From: JBNKFV01 sp050289485
GTDB lineage: Bacteria > Pseudomonadota > Gammaproteobacteria > Pseudomonadales > Cellvibrionaceae
Length of the DNA: 64,000 nt
NCBI GenBank assembly: GCA_050289485.1
Contig: JBNKFV010000009.1
Location: 372,001 to 436,000, forward strand
Direction of reading: 5' to 3'
A program made the translations under genes and the position numbers. Position 1 is the stretch's first letter. The number at the start of each line of letters is the position of its first letter. The notes beneath the pieces are model-generated. The model worked only from the letters and a program-made list of their open reading frames with translations, did no database searches and was not told the DNA's origin. Below, piece after piece: positions 34,495 through 43,588 of this stretch.

Positions 34495-35880
34495 GTGCCA
34501 TCTCAATCCAGCATTCACCGGGTGCATCAGGCGTACAAGGTAAGCCTTGAACAAGCCATTGAGCAATTGGCACCTCAGCGTTTGGTAGTGGCCTTCAGTG
34601 GCGGTATGGACTCTTCCGTGCTGCTGGATGTCGCCATAGCGATGCGTGGTGATTTACCGCTGGTCGCCGTGCATATTAATCATCAGTTATCGCCTAATGC
34701 GAGTGTATGGGCTCGCCATTGTACAGCTCATGCGGCAGCCTACGGTATTCAGTGCCATCAGTTTGAGGTGGAAGTACGCGCGCAAGGTGAGGGTGTTGAA
34801 GCCTCGGCGCGACAAGCGCGCTACCAGGTTTTTGAGAAGTTTTTGCAGGCAGGAGATCTGTTGTTGCAAGGGCATCATGCCGATGACCAGGTAGAAACAT
34901 TTTTGCAGCGGTTGATGCGTGGTGCTGGCCTGCGAGGGTTGGCGGGTATTCCTGTATCGCGAGTGCTGGGTAGAGGCCATTTATGGCGCCCTTTGTTGTC
35001 GTTGAGTCGTGATCAGTTCAGCGACTATGCGCAAACCCGCGGCCTCACTTGGATCCTCGACGAAAGTAATGCCTGTACTGATTTTGATCGCAACTATTTG
35101 CGTCATGAGGTGGTGCCTGCTTTACGGGCGCGCTGGCCGGAGGTGAGCGCCAGAGTCACCGCAACTACCCAGTTATGCGCCGATGCCGAGGCGCTGCTCT
35201 CGGCGGTGGCAGACGAAGATCTGGCCACGCTGGCCTGCGAACGTACGCACTTTGGCCAGCGATTGCGCTTGCAGGGCTTTACGGCCTTGTCTGCTGCACG
35301 CCAAATTGGTGTATTGCGCCATTGGTGCCGATTGCTGGCGTTGGATATTCCTGCTCGTGCGCATTGGCATGAAGTGCAGGCTCAGTTAGTTGACGCCGGG
35401 CGCGCAGACAGCCTAGCCTGTGTAAGATGGGGAAATGCCGAGCTGCGTCGTTATCAAGGCTGGCTCTATTTGCTGAGCCAGCAACATGCACAGGTTGATC
35501 CCACTGCCATCAAGGGTTTTAACGGCTTATCGGTTGAATTGCCGGATGCTGCTGCGGTGACATTGAAACAGCAGCAGAAAGGGCCTGGGCGCCTGAAGGC
35601 TTACGCTATCGACGAACTGAGTTTACGTTGGCGCCAGGGTGGGGAGCGTTGTCGACCGGTCTGGCGGCAGCGATCGCAAACGCTGAAAAAGTTGTTTCAA
35701 GAGGTGGCGCTGGAGCCTTGGTTGCGCGACCGGGTACCGCTGGTATATCGCGGTGAAGAACTGGTGGCCGTGGGTGACCTTTGGGTTTGTGCTGGCCATG
35801 ACGCGCCTGATGGTGAACTGGGCTACCAGATAAACTGGCATATTCATACCCCTGCGAACAACGATTTTTCGATGTTTTAA
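34495..35880 (+). CDS. tilS: tRNA(Ile)-lysidine synthase
   Basis: Modifies C34 of tRNA-Ile(CAU) to lysidine. PP-loop ATP site VAFSGGMDSSVLLDVAIAM; HHADDQVETFLQRLMRGAGLRGLAGI is the second conserved stretch; TilS substrate-binding and C-terminal domains follow (to LWVCAGHDAPDGELGYQINW). The start is uncertain: GTG 34495 puts about 30 residues before the PP-loop (461 residues in all); the frame is open up to a TTG at 34408. Confidence 0.9.
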   Translation: MPSQSSIHRVHQAYKVSLEQAIEQLAPQRLVVAFSGGMDSSVLLDVAIAMRGDLPLVAVHINHQLSPNASVWARHCTAHAAAYGIQCHQFEVEVRAQGEGVEASARQARYQVFEKFLQAGDLLLQGHHADDQVETFLQRLMRGAGLRGLAGIPVSRVLGRGHLWRPLLSLSRDQFSDYAQTRGLTWILDESNACTDFDRNYLRHEVVPALRARWPEVSARVTATTQLCADAEALLSAVADEDLATLACERTHFGQRLRLQGFTALSAARQIGVLRHWCRLLALDIPARAHWHEVQAQLVDAGRADSLACVRWGNAELRRYQGWLYLLSQQHAQVDPTAIKGFNGLSVELPDAAAVTLKQQQKGPGRLKAYAIDELSLRWRQGGERCRPVWRQRSQTLKKLFQEVALEPWLRDRVPLVYRGEELVAVGDLWVCAGHDAPDGELGYQINWHIHTPANNDFSMF

Positions 35881-36043
35881 GCGCTCATAACGATTGAGGC
35901 AAAAGGTGCTTTCTGGTACTCTGGCGTCCCATCTCAGAAGCACAAGCCCAAAGGGCTCAAGCATCGGTCAGGCATTCCATCGTTACGGCATTAAGTGCCC
36001 TCCAAATGCAGGGAATGTCAGCAGTTAATCTTTTACGTGTGTT

Positions 36044-36072
36044 GCAGTAAGGCGCCAATATCGCCTTGCTGC
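36044..36072 (+). other. stem-loop upstream of pyrG
   Basis: GCAGTAAGGCG (36044-36054) pairs with CGCCTTGCTGC (36062-36072) around 7 bases, with one G-T pair. It ends 37 bases before the pyrG ATG. No T-run directly follows, so it may be a leader structure rather than a terminator. Confidence 0.45.
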
Positions 36073-36109
36073 GGGCTTCATTTGTTTAATAGTTAGTACA
36101 AGGCATTAC

Positions 36110-37738
36110 ATGACTCGCTATATTTTTGTCACCGGCGGTGTGGTTTCTTCATTGGGTAAAGGCATTGCATCCGCGTCGCTGGCTGCCATTCTTGAGGCCC
36201 GGGGGCTCAAGGTTACTATCCTCAAGCTCGACCCCTACATAAACGTTGACCCAGGCACCATGAGCCCCTTTCAGCATGGTGAGGTATTCGTTACCGAAGA
36301 CGGCGCAGAAACTGACCTCGACCTGGGGCATTACGAGCGCTTCATTCGCACCCGTATGACCCGTCGCAACAATTTTACCACCGGCCGTGTTTATGAAACG
36401 GTACTGCGCAAAGAGCGTCGTGGTGATTATCTGGGTGGCACCGTACAGGTGATTCCGCATATTACTGATGAAATCAAACGCCGTATTATTGAGGGCGGGC
36501 GCGATACCGATATTGCGCTGGTTGAGATTGGCGGTACGGTAGGTGATATCGAGTCACAACCCTTCCTTGAGGCTGTGCGTCAGTTAAAAGTGGAAATGGG
36601 CGCGTCGAGAGCCCAATTAATGCACCTTACGTTGGTGCCCTATATTGCTACCGCCGGTGAAACCAAGACCAAGCCTACCCAGCATTCGGTGAAAGAGCTG
36701 CGTTCTATCGGTATTCAGCCAGATATTCTGTTGTGCCGTTCAGAGATAGCAGTGGATGACGACTCGCGCCGTAAAATTGCACTGTTTACTAACGTAGAGC
36801 AGCGTGCGGTCGTACCATTACCTGATGCTAAAACCATCTATTCTATTCCCCGCTTGTTAATGGAATACGGTTTGGACGATATCGTATTGGAGAAATTCGG
36901 TATCGAAGCACCCGCTGCAGATCTTTCCGAATGGGATCGTGTGGTAGAAAATAAATTGAATCCCGAGCACAGCGTTACTATTGCGATGGTCGGCAAGTAC
37001 ATGGAACTGCTCGACGCATACAAGTCGCTCAATGAGGCTTTGAGCCATGCCGGTATTCAAACACGCACCAAAGTGAATGTGCGTTACATTAATGCCGAGG
37101 ATATCGAAGAGCAGGGTGTTGGCATGCTCGAAGGTGTTGACGCAGTGCTGGTGCCCGGTGGTTTTGGTGAACGTGGGCTGGAAGGCAAGTTGATGTCGGT
37201 GCAGCATGCACGGGAAAACAAAATTCCGTATCTGGGGATCTGCCTGGGTATGCAGTCGGCGGTGATTGAATTTGCCCGCAACGTGTTGGGCTGGGCCGAC
37301 GCCAACAGTACCGAATTTAATCGTAACTCGTCTCACCCGGTGATTGCCTTGATTACCGAATGGATAAATGCCAAAGGTGATGTGGAAAAACGCGATGAAT
37401 CTTCTGATCTTGGTGGCACCATGCGTTTGGGCAGTCAGGAGTGCCGCTTGGTCACGGGTGCAAAAGCACGCGATATCTATGGCAGCGACGTCATTGTTGA
37501 GCGCCACCGTCATCGTTTTGAGGTGAACAACAACTTTGTTGATCAGCTGCAGAAAGGCGGATTGAAAGTAGGCGGTTGGTCTTCCGATGATACACTGGTT
37601 GAAGTTGTCGAGATCCCGGATCATCCCTGGTTTGTTGCGTGTCAATTCCACCCGGAATTCACCTCAACGCCACGTGATGGTCACCCTCTGTTTACCAGTT
37701 TTGTGCAGGCGGCCCTGGCTTACGCTCAAGCGAAGTAA
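36110..37738 (+). CDS. pyrG: CTP synthase
   Basis: 542 residues. N-terminal synthetase domain (TRYIFVTGGVVSSLGKGIASAS) and C-terminal glutamine amidotransferase domain with nucleophile C378 (GICLGMQ) and the HPEF His/Glu pair near the end. Converts UTP to CTP. pyrG-kdsA-eno-ftsB-ispD-ispF is the conserved gammaproteobacterial order. Confidence 0.98.
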   Translation: MTRYIFVTGGVVSSLGKGIASASLAAILEARGLKVTILKLDPYINVDPGTMSPFQHGEVFVTEDGAETDLDLGHYERFIRTRMTRRNNFTTGRVYETVLRKERRGDYLGGTVQVIPHITDEIKRRIIEGGRDTDIALVEIGGTVGDIESQPFLEAVRQLKVEMGASRAQLMHLTLVPYIATAGETKTKPTQHSVKELRSIGIQPDILLCRSEIAVDDDSRRKIALFTNVEQRAVVPLPDAKTIYSIPRLLMEYGLDDIVLEKFGIEAPAADLSEWDRVVENKLNPEHSVTIAMVGKYMELLDAYKSLNEALSHAGIQTRTKVNVRYINAEDIEEQGVGMLEGVDAVLVPGGFGERGLEGKLMSVQHARENKIPYLGICLGMQSAVIEFARNVLGWADANSTEFNRNSSHPVIALITEWINAKGDVEKRDESSDLGGTMRLGSQECRLVTGAKARDIYGSDVIVERHRHRFEVNNNFVDQLQKGGLKVGGWSSDDTLVEVVEIPDHPWFVACQFHPEFTSTPRDGHPLFTSFVQAALAYAQAK

Positions 37739-37756
37739 AACCTGGTACCTATAACA

Positions 37757-37780
37757 CCGGGAGGTCTGCTGGCCTCCTGG
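37757..37780 (+). other. hairpin between pyrG and kdsA
   Basis: CCGGGAGG (37757-37764) and CCTCCTGG (37773-37780) pair with one G-T. It ends 16 bases before kdsA; it may affect read-through. Confidence 0.4.
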
Positions 37781-37796
37781 TTGTGAGCAAAGGAAA

Positions 37797-38666
37797 ATGT
37801 CTATGGCTGCTCAGCCTTCCGCTAAATCGATTCAGGTTGGCAATGTCTCGTTTGCCAACAATAAACCATTTGTCTTATTGGGTGGCATGAACGTGCTTGA
37901 ATCGCGCGATCTTGCCATGGAGGTTGTAGAGGCGTATGTGCGCGTTACTGAAAAACTCGGTATCCCCTATGTTTTTAAAGCCTCATTTGATAAAGCCAAC
38001 CGTTCCTCTATTCACTCCTACCGTGGACCGGGTATGGATGAAGGACTGAAAATTTTTCAGGAAATTAAACAAACCTTTAATGTGCCGGTGATAACCGATG
38101 TACACGAAGTGCACCAGTGCGCACCGGTTGCCGAGGTTGTTGATATTATTCAATTACCCGCGTTTTTAGCGCGCCAAACAGATTTGGTTGAAGCCATGGC
38201 TAAAACCGGTGCGGTAATTAATGTTAAAAAACCGCAGTTTTTGTCGCCGCCGCAAATGAAAAACATCGTTGAAAAGTTTGCCGAGTGTGGCAACGAGCAA
38301 GTGATGTTGTGTGAGCGTGGTACCTGTTTGGGCTACGACAACCTGGTGGTAGATATGCTGGGTTTTTCTACCATGAAAGATGTTAGTGGCGGTGCGCCGA
38401 TTATTTTCGATGTTACCCACGCCTTACAGTGCCGTGATCCAATGGGTGCTGCATCGGGCGGGCGTCGCCATCAAGTGGCCGAACTGGGCCGGGCGGGTAT
38501 GGCTGTGGGTATTGCGGGCTTGTTTCTAGAAGCTCACCCCGATCCGGATAACGCCAAATGCGACGGTCCCAGTGCATTGCCGCTCTCTGCACTGGAGCCA
38601 TTTTTGCAGCAAATGAAAGCGGTAGACGATGTGTGTAAAAACCTTCCTATATTGGCAATTAAATAA
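37797..38666 (+). CDS. kdsA: 3-deoxy-8-phosphooctulonate synthase
   Basis: 289 residues. Condenses PEP and arabinose 5-phosphate to KDO-8-phosphate for lipopolysaccharide. Hallmarks FVLLGGMNVLESRDLAM, KASFDKANRSSIHSYRGPGM and FDVTHALQCRD are present. Either ATG 37797 or ATG 37803 may be the start; AAGGA is closer to ideal spacing for the latter. Confidence 0.97.
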   Translation: MSMAAQPSAKSIQVGNVSFANNKPFVLLGGMNVLESRDLAMEVVEAYVRVTEKLGIPYVFKASFDKANRSSIHSYRGPGMDEGLKIFQEIKQTFNVPVITDVHEVHQCAPVAEVVDIIQLPAFLARQTDLVEAMAKTGAVINVKKPQFLSPPQMKNIVEKFAECGNEQVMLCERGTCLGYDNLVVDMLGFSTMKDVSGGAPIIFDVTHALQCRDPMGAASGGRRHQVAELGRAGMAVGIAGLFLEAHPDPDNAKCDGPSALPLSALEPFLQQMKAVDDVCKNLPILAIK

Positions 38667-38681
38667 TTTTTAACTAGGAAT

Positions 38682-38711
38682 GCGGCTGGCAATTGGCCGC
38701 TCCACTTTTTT
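38682..38711 (+). terminator. weak hairpin with T-run between kdsA and eno
   Basis: GCGGC (38682-38686) and GCCGC (38696-38700), then six T's at 38706-38711. The short stem makes it weak; the eno ribosome site GCGGGAG follows at once. Confidence 0.3.
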
Positions 38712-38727
38712 AAGCGGGAGTCATTGC

Positions 38728-40023
38728 ATGAGTAAAATTGTAGACGTAAGAGCTTACGAAGTTCTTGATAGTCGTGGTAATCCCACGGTTAATGCCGACG
38801 TTATTTTGGAGTCAGGTGTGGTTGGATCTGCCTGTGCACCCTCTGGTGCGTCCACCGGTTCGCGTGAAGCGCTTGAACTTCGTGACGGTGACAAAAGCCG
38901 TTATCTGGGTAAAGGTGTGTTGAAAGCTGTCGAAAACGTGAACACCACCATTAAAAATGTGTTGGTGGGTATGGATACAGCTGATCAACGCGCACTCGAT
39001 AATGCTATGCTCGAAGCAGATGGTACTGAAAACAAAGAAAAGCTCGGTGCGAATGCAATTTTGGCTGTATCGTTGGCGGCTGCAAAAGCGGCTGCGGCTG
39101 ACAAGAAAATTCCATTGTATCAGCACATTGCCGATATCAATGGTACGCCTGGCCAGTACTCTATGCCAGTGCCGATGATGAATATTCTCAACGGTGGTGA
39201 GCACGCCGACAACAACGTGGATATTCAGGAATTTATGGTGCAGCCAGTGAGTGCAAAAAGCTTCAGTGAAGCATTGCAAACGGGTGCAGAAATTTTTCAT
39301 GCCTTGAAAAAAGTACTGAGTGAGAAAGGCCTGAATACTGCTGTGGGTGACGAAGGGGGGTTTGCGCCTAACCTGGCTTCGAATGCCGATGCCTTGGCCG
39401 TAATTAAGGAAGCGGTTGAACGCGCAGGTTACAAACTGGGTGAAGACGTCACCCTGGCGCTCGACTGTGCATCGTCAGAGTTCTACAAAGACGGCAAATA
39501 CAACCTGTCTGGTGAAGGCAAAATTTATTCTTCAGAAGGCTTTAGTGATTTTCTGGCAGAACTGTGTGACCAATACCCGATTATTTCCATTGAAGACGGC
39601 CAGGACGAATCAGACTGGGCTGGCTGGAAATACCAAACCGAAAAACTGGGTGACAAAGTACAATTGGTGGGTGATGACCTGTTTGTGACTAACACCAAAA
39701 TTTTGAAAGAAGGTATTGATAAGAATGTTGCCAACTCGATTCTGATTAAGTTTAACCAGATTGGTTCGCTGTCAGAAACGTTGGATGCAATCAAGATGGC
39801 CAAAGACGCAGGTTATACAGCCGTTATCTCGCATCGTTCCGGTGAAACAGAAGACACCACCATTGCCGATTTGGCAGTGGCCACTGCTGCGGGCCAGATT
39901 AAAACGGGTTCTTTGTGCCGGTCCGACCGCGTTGCCAAGTATAATCGCTTGCTGCGCATCGAAGCAGAGCTGGGCACAGCGGCGGCACCTTACCGTGGTA
40001 TTGCCGAGTTTAAAAAGGCATAA
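38728..40023 (+). CDS. eno: enolase
   Basis: 431 residues. Converts 2-phosphoglycerate to PEP. Signature ILIKFNQIGSLSETLDAI, catalytic SHRSGETEDTTIADLAVA and metal ligands ALDCASSEF, SIEDGQDESD and VGDDLFVTN. ATG 38728 follows GCGGGAG; an in-frame ATG at 38680 is unlikely. It also scaffolds RNase E in relatives. Confidence 0.98.
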   Translation: MSKIVDVRAYEVLDSRGNPTVNADVILESGVVGSACAPSGASTGSREALELRDGDKSRYLGKGVLKAVENVNTTIKNVLVGMDTADQRALDNAMLEADGTENKEKLGANAILAVSLAAAKAAAADKKIPLYQHIADINGTPGQYSMPVPMMNILNGGEHADNNVDIQEFMVQPVSAKSFSEALQTGAEIFHALKKVLSEKGLNTAVGDEGGFAPNLASNADALAVIKEAVERAGYKLGEDVTLALDCASSEFYKDGKYNLSGEGKIYSSEGFSDFLAELCDQYPIISIEDGQDESDWAGWKYQTEKLGDKVQLVGDDLFVTNTKILKEGIDKNVANSILIKFNQIGSLSETLDAIKMAKDAGYTAVISHRSGETEDTTIADLAVATAAGQIKTGSLCRSDRVAKYNRLLRIEAELGTAAAPYRGIAEFKKA

Positions 40024-40031
40024 GTCATTCT

Positions 40032-40069
40032 GCTATTAACCCGGCAAGCATTATTGCCGGGTTAATAGC
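40032..40069 (+). repeat. dispersed palindromic element, copy C (perfect)
   Basis: GCTATTAACCCGGCAA (40032-40047), loop GCATTA, exact inverse complement (40054-40069). It starts 9 bases after the eno stop. There is no T-run, and a separate terminator follows at 40081. Confidence 0.75.
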
Positions 40070-40080
40070 AATGATGTAAT

Positions 40081-40105
40081 AAAGGCCGGGCAACCGGCCT
40101 TTGTT
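40081..40105 (+). terminator. terminator after eno
   Basis: AAAGGCCGG (40081-40089), loop GCAA, CCGGCCTTT (40094-40102), then GTTGT. Strong stem, short T-run. Confidence 0.75.
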
Positions 40106-40233
40106 GTATTTGGCATTTGCTTTTATCTGTCCTTGATTGAGTAGGAACGTATTCAAGCAAAAAATGGGCTGAAGATTATGCTCATAGCCGTTAAACTGCC
40201 TGTGGTTTCTGCCACGTTGAACAGGCGTATCTA

Positions 40234-40512
40234 ATGAAATGGCTTATCACTATATTGGTCGCAATCCTGGTTGCCTTACAGTACCGCCTGTGGGTGGGTG
40301 AGGGCAGTTTTGCGCATATTGCTGAGCTGGAGCGAAAAATTGCCAAGCAGCAGTCTGAAAATGCCGTGTTGCGTGACCAAAATCAGGTATTGTCAAATGA
40401 GGTGGCAGAATTAAAAGCAGGGCTGGAAGGGGTTGAAGAGCGTGCCCGTAAAGAATTGGGCATGGTGAAAGAAGGTGAAACCTTCTACATGGTCGTCGAT
40501 AAGAAAAAATAG
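40234..40512 (+). CDS. ftsB: cell division protein FtsB
   Basis: 92 residues. One N-terminal membrane helix (WLITILVAILVALQYRLWVG) and a leucine-zipper coiled coil (IAELERKIAKQQSENAVLRDQNQVLSNEVAELK). Forms FtsQLB in the divisome and helps activate septal synthesis. Located between eno and ispD as in E. coli. Ends ARKELGMVKEGETFYMVV, the conserved FtsL/FtsQ contact region. Confidence 0.95.
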   Translation: MKWLITILVAILVALQYRLWVGEGSFAHIAELERKIAKQQSENAVLRDQNQVLSNEVAELKAGLEGVEERARKELGMVKEGETFYMVVDKKK

Positions 40513-40526
40513 GTGCTAACGGTCGA

Positions 40527-41246
40527 ATGAAAGAGACTCCTTCCGTATGGGCCATTGTGCCAGCGGCGGGCAAGGGAACCCGAATGGGGGCCGCCTTACC
40601 CAAACAATACCTCCCTCTTGCGGGCAAAACGGTGATTGAACACACCCTCGAACGCCTTCTCAAATTGCGTGAAATTGAAAAGCTCGTGGTGGTACTAAGC
40701 CCGTCTGACCAGTGTTGGCAGGATCTTCCTGTTGCTAACCACTCCCGTATTGAGGTAGCCAGCGGCGGTAAAGAACGACACGAGTCGGTATTGAGCGGCT
40801 TGTATGCGTTAGATGGTATTGCCGATAAACTTGACTGGGTATTGGTGCATGATGCAGCGCGAGCCTGCATTGTGCCCGACTCGATTAGAGAATTGATGAA
40901 TAACGTGGGCGACCATCTGATCGGTGGCATTTTAGGTGTGCCGGTGAGTGACACGTTAAAACAGATCAACTCGCAGTTTGGTATTGAAACAACGGTCGAT
41001 CGCCGTTTGGTGTGGTATGCCCAAACGCCCCAGTATTTCCGTTATGGTGTGCTGCGCGAGGCCCTGGAGTCGGCAGTTGGCGAAGAGCGCAGCATTACCG
41101 ATGAGGCCAGTGCGCTGGAGGCTAAAGGCTATTGTCCACGTATGGTGGAAGGCCGTTCGGATAATATAAAAATTACCCGCAATGATGATTTATGGATGGC
41201 GGAGATGATTATGCGGTCGCAGCTGGCCGCCGGTGATATCAATTAG
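40527..41246 (+). CDS. ispD: 2-C-methyl-D-erythritol 4-phosphate cytidylyltransferase
   Basis: 239 residues. Third step of the MEP isoprenoid pathway. CTP-binding IVPAAGKGTRMGAALPKQYLPLAGK, VLVHDAARAC and the C-terminal EGRSDNIKITRNDD are typical. 11 bases before ispF; probably one operon with ftsB. Confidence 0.97.
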   Translation: MKETPSVWAIVPAAGKGTRMGAALPKQYLPLAGKTVIEHTLERLLKLREIEKLVVVLSPSDQCWQDLPVANHSRIEVASGGKERHESVLSGLYALDGIADKLDWVLVHDAARACIVPDSIRELMNNVGDHLIGGILGVPVSDTLKQINSQFGIETTVDRRLVWYAQTPQYFRYGVLREALESAVGEERSITDEASALEAKGYCPRMVEGRSDNIKITRNDDLWMAEMIMRSQLAAGDIN

Positions 41247-41257
41247 GAGTTGGGCAG

Positions 41258-41731
41258 GTGCGTATCGGGCAGGGGTTTGATGTACATGCCTTCGGCGAAG
41301 GCGAGCGAATTGTGATAGGTGGTGTGGCGATTCCTTACGAGCGAGGACTGGTGGCCCACTCTGACGGAGATGTGCTCTTACACGCTTTGTGTGATGCGCT
41401 GTTGGGCGCAGTAGCATTAGGTGATATCGGGCATCATTTTCCCGATACTGATCCCCAGTACAAAAATGCCGACAGCCGTGCTTTGTTGCGTATGGTCTAT
41501 GCCACGGTGAAGTCGAAAGGCTACTGTTTGGGTAATGCCGACATGACCGTGATTGCTCAAGCACCTCGATTCGCACCTTATATCACTACCATGGCGGCGA
41601 ATATAGCTGCTGACCTTGAAGCCACCGTAGACTGCGTCAATGTGAAGGCAACGACGACCGAGCGCCTGGGTTTTACCGGTCGCAAAGAAGGCATTGCCGC
41701 ACAGGCAGTGGTGTTGCTGAAGCCTGTTTAA
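41258..41731 (+). CDS. ispF: 2-C-methyl-D-erythritol 2,4-cyclodiphosphate synthase
   Basis: 157 residues. Zinc ligands in GFDVHAFGEG (D8, H10) and VAHSDGDVLLHALCDALLG (H42), and the GDIGHHFPDTDP loop. The start is GTG 41258 after TTAGGAG. Next step of the MEP pathway two after IspD. Confidence 0.97.
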   Translation: MRIGQGFDVHAFGEGERIVIGGVAIPYERGLVAHSDGDVLLHALCDALLGAVALGDIGHHFPDTDPQYKNADSRALLRMVYATVKSKGYCLGNADMTVIAQAPRFAPYITTMAANIAADLEATVDCVNVKATTTERLGFTGRKEGIAAQAVVLLKPV

Positions 41732-41807
41732 GTAAGGTTGCCCTCATTTTTTCGTGAACTTTTCAACGCTATCCTAAATAGCTGCCTTTGTCGCAGGAGC
41801 CATTCGT

Positions 41808-42806
41808 TTGTCCGATTTCTCTCTTGATTTTCCCTATGCTGGCGGTAAGCCGGTGTTGTGCGCCGACTTTCGAATGTTGCCCGAAGACTTCGTGGTTAGG
41901 GAGCAGCTGGATATGCCGCTGATTGGTACGGGTGAGCATATTTATTTGCACGTGGAAAAACGTGGCGAAAACACCGACTGGGTAGCCCAGCAAATTGCTC
42001 AGCTGGCAGGCGTAAAACCGCTCGATATTGGTTATGCGGGGTTAAAAGACCGGCACGCTGTTACCCGGCAGTGGTTTAGTATCTATTTTCCTAAAGGCAA
42101 TGAGCCGGACTGGTCGTTACTCAACTCCGATACCGTGACATTACTGGAGCAAACCCGCCATAAAAGTAAGTTGCGGCGCGGCGAGCATGCCAGTAATTCG
42201 TTTATCATTACCCTCAAGAACCTGCGTGCCAGTGGCGATGTGCAGGTAAAGCCTTACGCAGAAGCGCGTTTGGCAAGCATTCGCCAGCACGGCGTACCCA
42301 ACTATTTTGGTGAGCAGCGTTTTGGTCGCCAAGGACATAACCTGACCTTGGCCGAGCGCTGGTTTGTAGAAGGGGATGTTGTGCGTAAGCGCAGCCTGAA
42401 AGGGCTGGTGCTGTCGGCGGCGCGGTCGTATCTGTTTAACCGGGTCTTGGCCGCACGAGTAGAAGCGGGTAGCTGGAATGAGTTTCTCGCTGGTGATGTC
42501 GATACGCAAGGTCCTACCGGGCCATTATGGGGGCGCGGTAGAAGTTTGGTCAGTGACGCAACCCTGGCGCTGGAGTCTGCTGCATTGGCCGGGTTTGAGC
42601 TGTGGCGTGACGGGTTAGAGCATCAGGGCTTATCCCAGGAGCGTCGGCCATTGGTGCTGCCCCCCCAGGCTTTGCGCTGGGAGTGGTCTGCGGCAGGTGA
42701 TCTGGTGCTTTCTTTCACCTTGCCTCCAGGCACCTATGCCACCACGGTGATGCGCGAGTTATGCGAGCTTGAAAACCGTGCGTCCCCGGTCACAAGCAGC
42801 CCATGA
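41808..42806 (+). CDS. truD: tRNA pseudouridine(13) synthase
   Basis: 332 residues. Catalytic D81 in GYAGLKDRHAVTRQWFS; conserved VPNYFGEQRFG and SAARSYLFNRVLAARV. TTG 41808 with CAGGAG upstream is the most likely start; no ATG is near. In many relatives surE follows; here pcm follows directly. Confidence 0.95.
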   Translation: MSDFSLDFPYAGGKPVLCADFRMLPEDFVVREQLDMPLIGTGEHIYLHVEKRGENTDWVAQQIAQLAGVKPLDIGYAGLKDRHAVTRQWFSIYFPKGNEPDWSLLNSDTVTLLEQTRHKSKLRRGEHASNSFIITLKNLRASGDVQVKPYAEARLASIRQHGVPNYFGEQRFGRQGHNLTLAERWFVEGDVVRKRSLKGLVLSAARSYLFNRVLAARVEAGSWNEFLAGDVDTQGPTGPLWGRGRSLVSDATLALESAALAGFELWRDGLEHQGLSQERRPLVLPPQALRWEWSAAGDLVLSFTLPPGTYATTVMRELCELENRASPVTSSP

Positions 42807-42921
42807 CAGTAGAGGTGTACAGGGGCGACAAACTACTGGTCTGTGGTATATTTGGTGCTATGTTTCTTTTAATCATGCGGAGAGAAAGGGTTTGAGTAAC
42901 CTTCAACTACAAGGTGTGGGA

Positions 42922-43563
42922 ATGACGTCGCAGCGAACCCGCCAGCGGCTTATACAGCGGCTGCAGGATAAAGGCGTAAGCGACTGGCAGGTTCTCGAAG
43001 TGATGGGCTCTACACCACGCCATATCTTTCTCGACGAGGCGCTATCTCACCGTGCTTACGAAGATACCGCATTACCGATTGGCCATGGTCAAACTCTCTC
43101 CCAACCCTATATCGTAGCCCGCATGACCGAGATACTGATGGCGGCCGCCGGCAAGGTTGATAAAGTACTCGAGATTGGTACTGGGTCTGGGTATCAAACG
43201 GCAGTTCTGGCGCAACTATTCCCCCGCGTATTCAGTGTCGAGCGCATCAAGCCTTTGCAGGATAAAGCCCGCGAGCGTTTTCGCCAATTGGGCCTGCGTA
43301 ATATTACCCTCAAACATGCCGATGGCGGTTTCGGTTGGCCCGAAATGGGGCCCTATGATGCAATTCTCAGTACCGCCGCGCCACGCCGTGTGCCACAGGA
43401 GTTATTAAATCAGTTGGCCCCCGATGGCGTACTCGTGATCCCTCTGGGCGACCAGGAGCAGTCTTTGTACTTGATTATGCGCCGTGGTGACACCACTGAG
43501 TTTGTTACCCAAGAGTTAGAGCCGGTGCGCTTTGTGCCATTGTTGTCTGGCGTTATTCGATAA
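42922..43563 (+). CDS. pcm: protein-L-isoaspartate O-methyltransferase
   Basis: 213 residues. Repairs isoaspartate. ALPIGHGQTLSQPYIVARMTE and VLEIGTGSGYQTAVLAQLF (SAM site) are hallmark. ATG 42922 gives the Pseudomonas-type N-terminus MTSQRTRQRLIQRL and the normal length; TTG 42892 with GGAG upstream is the alternative. The stop lies just before the DUF368 gene. Confidence 0.95.
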   Translation: MTSQRTRQRLIQRLQDKGVSDWQVLEVMGSTPRHIFLDEALSHRAYEDTALPIGHGQTLSQPYIVARMTEILMAAAGKVDKVLEIGTGSGYQTAVLAQLFPRVFSVERIKPLQDKARERFRQLGLRNITLKHADGGFGWPEMGPYDAILSTAAPRRVPQELLNQLAPDGVLVIPLGDQEQSLYLIMRRGDTTEFVTQELEPVRFVPLLSGVIR

Positions 43564-43588
43564 ATTTCTTTTTCTCAAGGATGTCACT

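Noticed and set aside
36857..37651. 264-codon frame antisense to pyrG
   Set aside because: It mirrors the conserved pyrG sequence; no independent start or motif.
40032..40069. Copy C of the palindrome as the eno terminator
   Set aside because: It has no T-run, and a proper terminator follows at 40081; its sequence recurs elsewhere with a conserved loop.
40250..40969. 239-codon frame antisense to ftsB and ispD
   Set aside because: Shadow of two conserved genes.
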